From Alnus glutinosa (lineage: Eukaryota > Streptophyta > Magnoliopsida > Fagales > Betulaceae), in the NCBI RefSeq assembly GCF_958979055.1, contig NC_084889.1, positions 8,053,761-8,117,760 of the forward strand: a stretch of DNA of 64,000 nt, in the 5' to 3' direction. The translations under genes and the position numbers were made by a program. This document shows positions 23,801-34,078 of the stretch, piece by piece; positions within the stretch are counted from its first letter, which is position 1; every line of letters begins with the position of its first letter. The notes below the pieces were generated by a model. It searched no databases, was not told the origin of the DNA, and saw only the letters and a program-made list of their open reading frames with translations.

Positions 23801-26800
23801 AGCCATCTCAAAGACACACGTCTTGAGCTATGGCTCATTCTGATTCCGAATCCAGCGTTTCTGCCAGTTCGGTGGCTTCCATAGCCACTCAAACTCATCT
23901 CCCACCTCCCCAACCACAACCAGTTGTCTATACGATACCCAATATGAATCCGAATCTTCATATCAAACTCTCCAAAGGAAATTTTATGGCGTGGAAAACA
24001 TAGCCTCTCGCCTACATCAAAGGACAGGACACCTACGGCTTTCTTGACGGCTCATCTCAGCCTCCTCCTCAAACGATTCTGAATCCTTCAACTAATGCCG
24101 GAGCCCCTGCCACAATTGTTAACCCAGAATTTCTTGCGTGGAACCAGCGTGATCAGATGATACTCAGCATCCTTATCTCCACATTGACCGAACCCTACGT
24201 GGTCCATGCAGTTGGCAGCGTCTCCTCGGCAGCTCTCTGGTCCACTCTGCTTTCCATGTTTGCATCTCAAGCTCGTGCTAGAGTCATGCAAATATATTTT
24301 CAGCTTGCCACAGTAAAAAAAGGTAGCAACTCCATTACAGAATACTTCCAAACCATCAAGACTCTCAGTGACACTCTCGCTGCCGCCGGACAACCTCTCA
24401 ATGACTTTGAGAGCGTCTCTTTTCTCCTCAAGGGTCTTGGCTCCGAATATGACCCGTTTGTGACATCTGTCACAACCAGGGTTGATCCCTTATCCATAGA
24501 TGAACTCTATGGTCATCTACTGGCTCACGAGATGCGCCTGGACCAGCAAACCTCTGCCCTTGATCTTCCTCCGGCTGCTGCAAATTTTACAAACCGCTCC
24601 TTCCCCCCTCGAGGCAGGGGTTACCGTGGCCGTGGAGGACGACCCTTCAACCATGGTCGTGGATACTTCCCCAACAATTGTGGTCGTGGCTCCTATTTTT
24701 CTCCTGATGCTGCTACCAGTTCCCGTCCTATCTGCCAGATTTGCCGGAAAATAGGCCATACTGCCTTTTGTTGCTACCATCAACAGGAGTCTATTCTAGA
24801 TCAGCAACCTCTCCCTTCTCCACAGGCCTACTACTCAACACCAACACTACCAGCAGAGGATGTCTGGTATCCGGACACAGGTGCTACATATCATGTCACT
24901 AACGAGCTGCAGCACCTCAACTTATCTCATGAGGAATATCACGGCCAGGATCAGATCCGAGTAGGGGATGGAACAGGTTTGCCTATTTCTCATGTTGGTT
25001 CTGCATTCTTCATCTTTTCTCAGCGTAAATTTATCCTCAACCAACTCCTTCATGTTCCTTCCATCTCTAAAAATCTTCTTTCAGTTTAGAAATTTGCCCT
25101 TGACAACTCTATATTTTTTGAATTTCACTCATTTTATTTCTTGATTAAGGAAATTCAAACCAGGGCCATCCTCCACCAAGGGCAAACTAAAGATGGCCTC
25201 TATCAACTTCTTCCGTCCACCAGTTCTTCGTCAATAAAACAAGCCTTTGTCAGTGAACGCACTTCTGCAGCTTCATGGCACAAGCGCTTGGGTCATCCTG
25301 CCTTTCGCACAGTTCAACATGTTCTTTCTCAGTTCAACCTTCCAGTTTCTTCAAATAAGGCTTCATCTCCTTGGTCTGCATTTGCACAAGCCAAGAGTCA
25401 TCAGCAGCCATCTAGTCCTTCTAGTGCTTCAATTTGTAGTCCTTTACAATTAATTTACTCCGATGTATGGGGACTTTCTCCAACATTATCAATAAACGGA
25501 AGTCGGTTTTATGTGTCATTCATTGATGTCGTTAGTCGTTTTACTTGGGTTTTTCCTCTACAAGCCAAATCAGATGTCATGTCTATCTTTCTTAAGTTCC
25601 AAGTTATGGTTGAAAGGCTCTTAAACACAAAAATAATCAGTGTGCAATCGGACTGGGGGGGTGAATATCGCAATCTTCACTCTTATTTTCAGTCTCACGG
25701 CATCACACATCGTCTTTCTAGCCCTCATACACACCAACAACAAGGGTGCGCCGAACGCAAGCATAGAAACTTAATTGACACCACTCTAGCCCTACTGGCC
25801 GAGAGTTCTCTCCCTCAAAAATTCTGGGAAGATGCTTGCCTTACCTCCTGTTATCTCATAAACCGAATGTCCACCCCATTGCTCAATAATCAGTCACCCT
25901 TTGAAAAATTATTTCTTCAAGTCCCTGATTACAAGGTTCTTAAAGTATTTGGGTGCGCGTGTTTTCCAAATCTCAGGCCTTACAACACTCATAAATTCTC
26001 CCAACGCTCAAAAGAATGCGTTTTTCTTGGGTACAGTCAACATCACAAAGGCTATAAATGCCTTCACATAGAATCTGGCCGAGTGTACATCTCTCGGGAT
26101 GTCATATTCCATGAATCCCGGTTTCCTTATGCTTCTCAAGGTTCTGCAATTCCTCCTAATTCTACTCCTGTTCAAGCTCCTATTTTCCCTCCTATTCTTT
26201 TACCTCCACCCACTCCATCTTCAACACAACCTCCTGCACCACCACCTTCATCTATATCTTCCAATTCCTCTTCTTCCAATTCTGCAGCACCACACAGCTC
26301 TTGTTCCAGTTCCTATGAGGAAACTCCTCCTGCCCGAATACATCCCATGCATACCAGCTCTATGAACAATATCGTTCAGCAAAGACAGCTCACAGATGGC
26401 ACTGTCCCATACCCTGCTCCTCGGGGTTTATTAGCACAGCATGCATCAGCCACTCAGGAACCGACCTGTTTCTCAAATGCTGTGAGTGTTCCAGAATGGA
26501 GAAATGCAATGCAACTTGAGTTTAATGCTCTTCTACATAACCAGACATGGTCACTTGAACCTCCACAAGGCTCCCAAAATCCAGTAGGATGCAAATGGGT
26601 GTTCAAACTAAAAAGAAAAGCCGATGGATCCATTGAGAGACACAAAGCACAGTTGGTAGCCAAAGGATTCCATCAACAAGCAGGTGTGGACTATGGAGAA
26701 ACTTATAGTCCAGTTGTTAAGCCCACTACAATCCGAACAGTGCTTTCCCATGCATATTCTGCTGGATGGTCAATGAAACAGATTGATATACAAAATGCTT

Positions 26801-29800
26801 TTCTTCATGGTCATTTATCCGAGGATGTTCATATGGTCCAGCCACCGGGATTTATCAATCCTAACTTTCATCATCATGTGTGCAAGCTTCACAAGGCTAT
26901 GTATAGCCTCAAACAGGCGCCTAGAGCCTGGTTTTCCAGGTTAAGTAACAAGCTCATCCAACTTGGGTTTGTTGGGTCCAAGGCCGACTCGTCACTTTTT
27001 CTTTACAAAACAAAGTCAGTCACTGTATTTCTGCTTATTTACGTTGATGACATCATCATCACAGCTTCGGATCCAGCTGCCATCCCGGATTTGCTTCAAC
27101 TCCTTAATGCTGACTTTGCTGTTAAAGATTTAGGTGATTTACATTATTTTCTTGGTGTTGAAGTTCTCCAACTGAACTCAGGTCTTCTTCTCTCTCAACG
27201 ACACTATATCATGGATCTTTTAAAGAAGACAAACATGCATGAAGCAAAGCCTATTACTTCTCCGATGGCTTCCTCGTCCGTCCTCTCTGCCTTTTCAGGG
27301 GATCCAATGGAAGATCCGTCTCTCTATTGCAGTACAGTCGGCTCCCTACAATATCTATCTGTCACAAGACCAGACTTAAGCTTTGCTGTAAACCGCGTGT
27401 GCCAATTCATGCATCGACCCCTTAAACCACATTGGCAGGCCGTTAAAAGAATTCTCAGATACTTGCAGTATAAACTGTCTCATGGGCTCCTTCTTCATCG
27501 CTCATCTTCCAATGTTCTTCAAGCTTACTCGGATGCTGATTGGGATGGATGTCAAGACGATCGTTACTCCATCAGTGCATATTGTGTATTTCTTGGTTCA
27601 AATTTGGTGTTTTGAGCTCACGCAAACAACCCACTGTCTCTCGGTCATCTATAGAAGCAGAGTATATGGCTGTTGCAAACACCACAGCCGAACTCTTATG
27701 GATCCAGGCACTACTTCAAGAACTTGGTGTTCGGACCTCTTCTCCACCAACTCTTTGGTGTGATAATATTGCCGCCACCTACATGTTCGTTAATCCGATA
27801 TTCCATGCTCGTACCAAGCATGTGGAAATCGATTTCCACTTTGTCCGAGATCGCGTTGCTGATAAGTCCTTGGTGGTTTGATTTGTTCCTAGCTCAGATC
27901 AGCTTGCCGATGTCCTTACAAAACCACTTGTTTCGGCCAAGTTTCAACAACTCTATTTCAAGCTCAACGTGCGATCTCCCCCGTTGAACTTGTGGAAGGG
28001 TATTAGAACACCTCTCGCACAAGACTCAAAGTCCCAGCAGGAGTCTTGTGTTGAGTCTTGTGCGGCTCAATCTGTGGAGGTGTCCAACCGGGAATCTACT
28101 AAGAAGTCCTCTACTTCTATCCAAAAGCCCAGTCATGTTATAGAGTCCTAATGTAATAATATCATAGCTAGATAAGATTTCACGTGTTATAGTTTGAATG
28201 TATTTAGAGGTAGAAACCGGTTGCTAGACTAGAGTTAGTGTTTATCTTAAACTCTGTAATGAAACTCTATATATGATCAATGAATGCTCGATAAAGAGTA
28301 AGGTTTCAGCTTCCATAATTTCTATGTTTTATCACCCACAAAAAGAAAGAAACCCAACAAACCTTCAAAAACCAAAAGCCCTCAAACCCGAACCCTCAAG
28401 AAACACACCCTACTACAACACGTGAGCCCTATATGGTAGTTGCTTGGGCATTATTAGTTATTTGTTTACTCTTATTATTATAATAAGGGTTATCATTATG
28501 GCTCGTATTAATCTAAGTGTTAGGAATAGTCTACATTCGGGTTTTTTATTAAGTCAAGAGTTGTGACTCTCTCTTATTAAGTTAGTGGGTTATAGAATGA
28601 AGATTTACAGCTTTACTTTCTTCAACATGTGCTACTGTTTTTTTTCCTCATTTATTCATTATTCTTCTTTTATTTCTCTAATTTCCTGCACTATTAGTGC
28701 TCTGCAAACCTACAAACAGATCAAGAAAACCAGTCCTTTACCACAGACATAATACCTTACCAAGCTCAACCCATTCTCCCATCAACGAACAAACCCTAGG
28801 ACCCAAAAGTGCAAAACTAGGTACTATTACCATCCACATCCTTCTTCACACAGCACTCAAAAAGTGACCCAGTTCCTACTTTCTCTGCTTTATCTTGATA
28901 TCAAAACTTAATCTTTCTGTTAGACCTTTCACAAACTCCAAACCCCTATATTAATTATCCTAGCCTTCCCCACCAAATTAATCTCTCAAGAACCACTTTC
29001 TCTTAGACCTTTTACAAACTCTGAACCCCTGCATTATCCTAGCTTTCCTTACCACATTAACATCTCAAGAACCACCTTAAATTCTTCTATTTACCACTGC
29101 AAGGTACAAGGCAGAAACCAGTTTTTTCCAAAACTATCACCTGCTGGCCACCGGCTTTTATTACCTAAGGCAATAATAAACTGAACAATACCAAGCTATC
29201 CTAGGCCAATGAGATTCAGCAACTATTTGGGGTCAGAATCATTTTAAGATTTGAATTTTCCATCTATTGTAGTCTTCCTAACAATAGAAAATAATCACAA
29301 TTTCGGTTACTAATTTCATAAGATGGTTTCAACTCAGGAGATTCACAAATCAGAATCTGTCAAGCTTATTTAGCTACCTACAAATATGTGCTCTCTCTAC
29401 AATCTAAACAGACCACATAGACAGCAGTTGTCATTAGCTAGAAATTCTTTACAAGCACAATTGTTTAGAAGTTATTGAAGCATAGCACAATTCTTCAACA
29501 CTTCTTACCATACAAGGTGCTTCAGATTCATTAGACTATCAAGCATATTCATAAAAATGTAGAAAACATAAAAAGACTAGAGTCATAAAGAAGGTTCACC
29601 CACTGGCACGTTGCATTTGCTGAGAACATCTGTGATGACTCCATGTGACCTTCCAACATGACCCATTGAATATCTTTGTGAAGCTGGTACTTGTCTTACG
29701 AATTTCGTCCTATGTGCTTTATATGAAGGCAATAACTGTCTGCGATGCTCACTACCCCTTTCCCCATCAAGAACCTGCAAACCGATACTCCATTAATTAG

Positions 29801-31517
29801 ACAAACATATCCCTCAACATTCTTTCTTTCTTTTTTGTTTTTTGGCCAGAACTGAGAACCACCACTATGCTATTCCACAAATTCTGGTTTCAATCACAGT
29901 ATCCTAACTTTAAAGCAATTGACAAAATCAAGAACCTAAAAGGAACAAAAAATTCAACTTTGAAATGTCGAACACACTACAAATATCTCCACATGTAATT
30001 CATGCAACAGATTTGTGCTGGAAATTAGGATACGAGCTTCATTACCAGCATACCTACTCTAGGATACACCAAACAGACATGCACTACAAAAGAAAACGGG
30101 AAAAACAAACATGACACTGACAATAAAGCAGCATCTCTACAACATATATGCAAACACATATTCGATTATCATGGAAGTGCCAAGCAAGAAGACTTTTATG
30201 TAATTGGGGCCACCATAAAACAACAAGGTTGTCCTTGTTGGGATCAGTTGTTTCTCACTCATTTCTTCTATAATGGAAACTAGTAATCGCATCCCAAGAA
30301 AGTTATACTCTTGCATACTAGAAAAGCACTATCAGCTTTGGATTTATTGTTCTTATTCTCCTACATCCTATAAATGATGCTCGTATCATCTTTTTACTTC
30401 AAAAACAAAAGGAACTACGGGTTGGCAAAGTGACCCAGAAGTTGCAGGTGAAATATGACAGTTAGGCTCCAAAAAATTCAGCAGCAGGCATTGGAGCCAT
30501 CATGGCAATCATGTAGTTTGACTAATTACCAGTAGAAAAAACTTTGCTCGATCTCTATTTGCACCGTTTTATACAATTAAGGCATATTTGCAACAAACAA
30601 AGTATTTAATTACTGAAAATGGAAGCTAATGAGCTATTGGTGCCGCCTAATCCCAAGGGCTTGGCTCAACTGGTAAGGGCCTTGGTCTATGTGATTGTCT
30701 CATGAGGTTTAAGGTTCGAATCCCTTTCGGTGCAAATAATTCCTTGGAGTCAGCCCCAAGCAAAGCCGAAGTATCATCCTATCCATGTAGATGAGGTGCT
30801 TTACACGGGTCCAAAGTTTTCCTGACTGGGTGAGTACACGAAGTGTCTCTGCCTTGGAGGGTTCTCATCATAAAAAATAAAATAATATATATATAGGTGT
30901 CGCCTCAATGCTAATGAGCATTTACTAATAATGGTTTAAAACATTTCTTTTACCTTGTTTTGCTGATTCCCCGATAGTATAAAACATTAAAATTCAACAA
31001 AAGAAAAAACAACAGTCTATATTATCGGAGGCTGCTTCATCAAAACAGAGAAATCTTTTGGTAGAACCAGAATTAGAAGCTCAAATGAAAACGCCAGAGG
31101 ATACAAGTAATCAAAAAGTTAGACATAAGGGAGAGAGCTTACAGCAATGACAGGGTCGCTAAGGCTGACTTGAGAGAAGAAAAGAGAGACCCAACGACCA
31201 AAAGCACGCAAACTGGGCGTGCTTCCCACATAGCAGAGAGGATTTACGTCCAAGAAGAACACCCTTTTCTTGCCTGTCTTCTTCTCTTGTTTCTCAGGCA
31301 GCAATTGCCCGCCAACCGTTCGATCAAAAGCCCCAGAAACGGAAGCAGAAGCAGTGATAGCACCAACCCTCCCTACTTCCGTTTCCGTTGCTTTCCTTTT
31401 CCCCGGTGCCGCTGTTTCCAATTTGGGAGTCCTACACGTGAAAGAAACGGGTGGTAATGGGCTGGGAGAGAGACAAGGCTGAATGTGAACGTGGGTAAAC
31501 ACCGCGATTTGTACCAT
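17809..31517 (-). CDS. 5'-3' exonuclease family protein (PolI-type, probably organellar)
   Basis: Five exons read in frame: 31517-31143, 29774-29604, 19382-19148, 18364-18142 and 17968-17809, with GT-AG introns, giving 387 aa. The start is the first ATG (31517). The N-terminus is basic and low in acidic residues, like an organelle transit peptide. The fold is the PIN-like/FEN domain of bacterial DNA polymerase I 5' nucleases. The metal-site acids visible are D90 in [11 protein letters not shown]190/D192/D193 in [10 protein letters not shown]215/D217 in GSPDKDF and D266/D269 in [10 protein letters not shown] helix-hairpin-helix follows ([20 protein letters not shown], about 271-290). In plants such proteins (At3g52050-like) act on DNA ends or flaps in chloroplasts and/or mitochondria. 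Intron 2 is 10.2 kb and full of transposons. The last codons (PHR-stop) overlap a strong donor CAG|GTAATT, so a longer alternative 3' end is possible. The fit of all five exons argues for a working gene. Confidence 0.85.
20399..20950 (-). mobile_element. LINE 3' fragment with reverse-transcriptase zinc-binding region
   Basis: The minus strand encodes [41 protein letters not shown] and [20 protein letters not shown], the zinc-binding domain that follows reverse transcriptase in plant L1-type LINEs. It ends in a poly-A tail, seen as the T run near 20406. The frame opens without a proper start, so this is a 5'-truncated copy inserted in intron 2 of the exonuclease gene. A related fragment lies at 52690-53400. 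Confidence 0.8.
21482..22176 (+). mobile_element. Solo LTR, 695 bp
   Basis: The segment begins tgttggagat and ends atctccaaca, a perfect 10-base terminal inverted repeat with TG...CA ends. It is flanked by caatt (21477-21481) and cagtt (22177-22181), a 4-of-5 target duplication. A TATA-like ctatttaagtg lies near 21713. There is no partner LTR and no internal coding region nearby, as expected after LTR-LTR recombination. It lies in intron 2 of the exonuclease gene. Confidence 0.7.
22310..23078. mobile_element. PIF/Harbinger (Tourist-like) MITE with a nested retroposon
   Basis: The left end reads gggtccgtttgggtttgcg and the right end, as reverse complement, tggtgcatttgggattgcg. Both sides carry the 3-bp duplication taa (22307-22309, 23079-23081). 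The GGGTCCGTTTGG-type end and TWA target are typical of Tourist MITEs. Inner cgatttgaaaaa motifs repeat in both orientations. About 430 bases (22376-22808) are a later insertion. Confidence 0.7.
22376..22808 (-). mobile_element. Poly-A retroposon nested in the MITE
   Basis: It starts on the plus strand with a T run and gataggtaattaaagtttt, the mark of a minus-strand poly-A tail, followed by gcgtaaggcgcccctaagta. The host sequence tgtgcgatt appears on both sides (about 22366 and 22814), giving a target duplication of about 9-12 bases. It belongs to the same family as the copy at 23344. A short minus-strand frame is probably the tail end of a LINE ORF. Confidence 0.6.
23458..23791 (+). repeat. 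5' LTR of the second Copia element
   Basis: It runs from TATTAGAACACC to TTTTATCA. Near its start it holds an inverted pair, cacaagactca and tgagtcttgtg, about 25 bases apart. A tctatatatgatc near 23723 is a possible TATA box. Confidence 0.9.
23792..23804 (+). promoter_or_regulatory. Primer-binding site, initiator-Met tRNA type
   Basis: The sequence tggtatcagagcc directly abuts the 5' LTR end. It is complementary to the 3' end of plant initiator-methionine tRNA and would prime minus-strand DNA synthesis. Confidence 0.85.
23830..27995 (+). pseudogene. Broken gag-pol of the second Copia element
   Basis: The gag ATG is at 23830, and the frame meets a TAG at 24001-24003 after ...FMAWKT. It continues in the same frame with the gag core and the knuckle [14 protein letters not shown] (about 24733). 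The protease follows as [12 protein letters not shown], then a second TAG at 25087. Beyond it come the pre-integrase HKRLGHPAF, integrase ([20 protein letters not shown]), reverse transcriptase with YVDDIIIT (about 27040) and the start of RNase H. A frameshift near 27610 moves RNase H ([31 protein letters not shown]) to another frame, and a TGA at 27879 precedes the last stretch ([11 protein letters not shown]). At least three stops and one shift make it non-coding as a whole. Confidence 0.9.
28001..28334 (+). repeat. 3' LTR of the second Copia element
   Basis: It is a 334-bp copy of 23458-23791 with seven substitutions, followed by cccac. The short open frame crossing its start has no biological meaning. 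Confidence 0.9.
30649..30895 (+). mobile_element. tRNA-derived SINE
   Basis: The 5' part has a Pol III A box (ggctcaactggtaaggg, about 30661) and a perfect B box (ggttcgaatcc, about 30712), the order and spacing of a tRNA promoter. The 3' end is an A-rich tail near 30870-30890. The flanks ggtgccgcct (30639-30648) and ggtgtcgcct (30896-30905) form a 9-of-10 target duplication. It lies in intron 1 of the exonuclease gene, in antisense orientation to it. Confidence 0.8.
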
Positions 31518-31969
31518 CTTCAAACGCTACGCCCACCTGATATCGTCTTCCGCACTCTTTCCTGCGCTTCGTCGTGTACTTGCGAACTGGCACTTGTAGG
31601 GGTGGGCCTGGGCCTAAAAAAAGCCCAGCCTGACCTGGCCCCAACACAAGAAAGGGAAAAGACGCGGTAACAGTCCAAAATAATCACATTTTCCTCGAGA
31701 TTGAACGGCAGAAAATTGCTTTAATTCGGTCTCTTAAATTGTTCTCTGTTTAATCTATTATAAAATAAAATCTACTCCATTTTAAGTGAAGTTGAGAGAA
31801 ATTATTTTATAATTAAGATTAGAGTTTACAAATTTAATGGCGTACGTTATAACAGTTTTTAGTAAGAAGTCATTAGAATTCGCCGGTCCTTCAAAGGTTT
31901 GGGGACCCTCCAATAACCATGTTAGTCTTTTGTTTGAAAGATAAAAAGTGAATGGAGAGTTTAATATTT

Positions 31970-32935
31970 CATTTGTTTCAATGTAAAATGTTTTTCATAT
32001 ATAACATTTTACATCATTTGGTGCGTATAGAAATTCATAGATATTTTTTATATTTTCATTCAATCATATTAACTTATTAAAATCAACTTTTATTCACAAT
32101 ATAAAAATATTAATATAAAATAATTGCTTAGCAGTGGTCCGAATGTAGTCCAAAGGTGTCTCAGTGGTGGTTGGAGTGATTCTGTGGTAGTCGGGGGGTG
32201 GCTCGGTGGTGATCTGGGGAGCTCAGCAGTCGTTCGAGGGGCACGACGATGGTCCAGGGGGTGGATCAACGATAGTCCGAGTATTGCTCGGCGGTGGTCT
32301 GAGGGTGGCTCGGTGGTAGTCCAAGGATGGTCCGGGAGTACCTTGGTGATGGTCTAGGGTGGCTCGGTTGTGATCCGAGGGTCACTCAGGGATGGTCCAA
32401 GCGTGGCCGATGATAATCCAAGGTGGCTCGGCAATGGTCTGGGAGTGGCTCGGTGGTAGTCCGAATGCAGCTTTGTGATGGTCTAGGGTGACTTGGTGGT
32501 GGTTCGGTGGTAGTCTAGGGGTAGCTCGGTAGTGGTTCAAGAGTGGCTCGGTGGTGGTTTGGCAGTGGTCTAGGGGGTAATTTGGTAATGTTCCAAGGTG
32601 TCTCGGTAGTGGTCCAGAGTTGGCTCAGTGGTAGTTTGACAATAGTCCAGCAATAGCTCTTGGGTGATTCAGTGATGGTCCAGTGTGGTTTGGTGGTGAC
32701 CCGACGATTGCCCGGGTTTGTCTTGATGGTGGTCCAACGGTTTGAGAATGAGAAATTTAAACTCAAAAAATGATTTACGGAATTTAAAAATATAAATCAT
32801 TTTCCAAAACTAAATAAGCTTTTTTAATCAAATCAAAAATATTTTCGGTTTGACTATTATTTTCAATTGCACAAAACACTAAAAAATACGAAAAACATTT
32901 CTAATAAAATATTTTACGCCGAAACAAACGGAGCA
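31970..32935. mobile_element. Fold-back element carrying a minisatellite
   Basis: The left end reads atttgtttcaatgtaaaatg and the right end, as reverse complement, ccgtttgtttcggcgtaaaat, so the ends are inverted relatives. The core is the 22-bp repeat array. No transposase is present. The family and the exact termini remain open. Confidence 0.5.
32137..32745 (+). repeat. G/T-rich minisatellite, about 21-22-bp unit
   Basis: Variants of gctcggtggtggtctgagggtg recur roughly 25 times with many substitutions. The plus strand is strongly G over C. Open frames in both directions are translations of the repeat and not genes. Confidence 0.8.
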
Positions 32936-34078
32936 TAAGAGTGATAGATTTTTTGCCTTCCGAAAAGAGTGTCCCTTTTATAGTGAGGCTTGAATGTTTG
33001 GGCCCTATGCTAAGTAGTCCAGGTATTGGAGTTACTCTGCTCATCGGGACTGTCAGGCCCAATAATATACGTATTGTCACGTCATTTAAAAATGCAACAA
33101 AATAAAAACAAAATTGTACAGTAGTGTGGCATCATACGGACTGTTATACGCTTAAAAAAAAAAATCATAAAATTTATTTTTTCCATTTCAAGTAAATTTT
33201 GAGGATCTGGTTCAAATTTTGCATGCATTTAAAAAAAATAAAAAGAGAAAAATATACATACCCTTTAAACTACCATTCTATTGTTAATGTGTCATCCAAA
33301 TTAACAATTGTGTCAATATCTCCTAAACTACCCAAAAAATGTCAACGCTCCCTAAAGCGAACAAAAAGACAAAATAATCATAAAAAAGTTTCAATAAGAG
33401 AAATATATCTTTATAAATTCAAAAAAGAAAAAAACTATTTTCAAAATCAAAAAGTTGAAAAGCCTTGGTTTTTTTTTTTTTTTTTTAAGTTTTTATATAA
33501 TCTTAAGAATTTTTATAATTTTATGAAGAATATTTTTGTCATCGAGGAACATTGACATTATTTGTAAGTTTAGAGAGTCCATTGGCATAATTGTTAGTTT
33601 AATGAACATATTAACAATTGGATAATGGTTTAAGCTTTTAAAGAGAATATGTTTACTTTTTTCTAAATAAAAATCAGGACAGTTGGGCCCGAGTGAAATC
33701 CACAGGGCTGAGTCTAAGTTGACAATGCCTAAAAGCCCAGTAGGTGTTATTCCATTGACGTTAGTTCGCCTTAAACCAACCAACCAACCAACGGCCATGG
33801 ACAATCTTTTAACGGTTTGGGAGGGAGAGTTCATCAAATTACATTTTAACCCAAAATATGGGGATGAATTGTAATTTACCAAATCTAACGAAACACATTA
33901 TTATAATAAGCTAATAACTGGTTCACCGGTCAGAGGTGGTTGAGACTTGAGACCTCCGCCCTCCTTCGATGCATTCGAGGAATCGAAATTTAAGTCCCTA
34001 AAACCCAACAATCAAATACCACCAACAGACACTCTCAGAAGCGCATAAATCATAATACATACACTATCCAACACACCG

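Larger units (their letters stand above)
23458..28334 (+). mobile_element. Ty1/Copia LTR retrotransposon, second element
   Basis: Two 334-bp LTRs (23458-23791 and 28001-28334) differ at 7 positions (2.1%), so the element is older than the Copia at 10798. The target duplication cccac lies at 23453-23457 and 28335-28339. The 5' LTR is followed directly by tggtatcagagcc, the classic initiator-methionine tRNA primer site. Unusually, both LTRs begin TATTAG instead of TG. It sits in intron 2 of the exonuclease gene, inside an older retroposon, on the strand opposite to the gene. Confidence 0.95.
23344..28429 (-). mobile_element. Poly-A retroposon split by the second Copia element
   Basis: A T run at 23343-23356 leads into aagtaataaaccggtctt and gcgtaaggcgccccaaagta, the 3' end of the LINE/SINE-like family also seen at 22376. 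It is interrupted at 23457 by the Copia element and resumes at 28335 (cccacaaaaagaaagaaacc). A 12-bp duplication, tatatggtagtt, flanks the whole unit (23332-23343 and 28430-28441). Without the Copia element it is only about 200 bases long. Confidence 0.75.
31518..34078. promoter_or_regulatory. Divergent intergenic region between the exonuclease and plastid PDH E2 genes
   Basis: The two genes point away from each other with 2.56 kb between start codons, so each promoter lies here. The middle is occupied by a repeat-bearing element (about 31970-32935). Bases 33150-33880 are AT-rich with no recognised motif beyond short open frames. Core promoter positions could not be fixed by eye. Confidence 0.5.

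Noticed and set aside
30649-30760. Candidate tRNA gene (A and B boxes present)
   Set aside because: The sequence does not fold into a cloverleaf and is followed by a long tail and target duplication, so it is a SINE.
32124-32766. Gly/Ser/Val-rich and Thr/Pro-rich open frames
   Set aside because: Both are translations of the 22-bp minisatellite.
33493-33882. 129-codon minus-strand frame
   Set aside because: No conserved motif, AT-biased composition and no promoter or splice context. It is probably chance.
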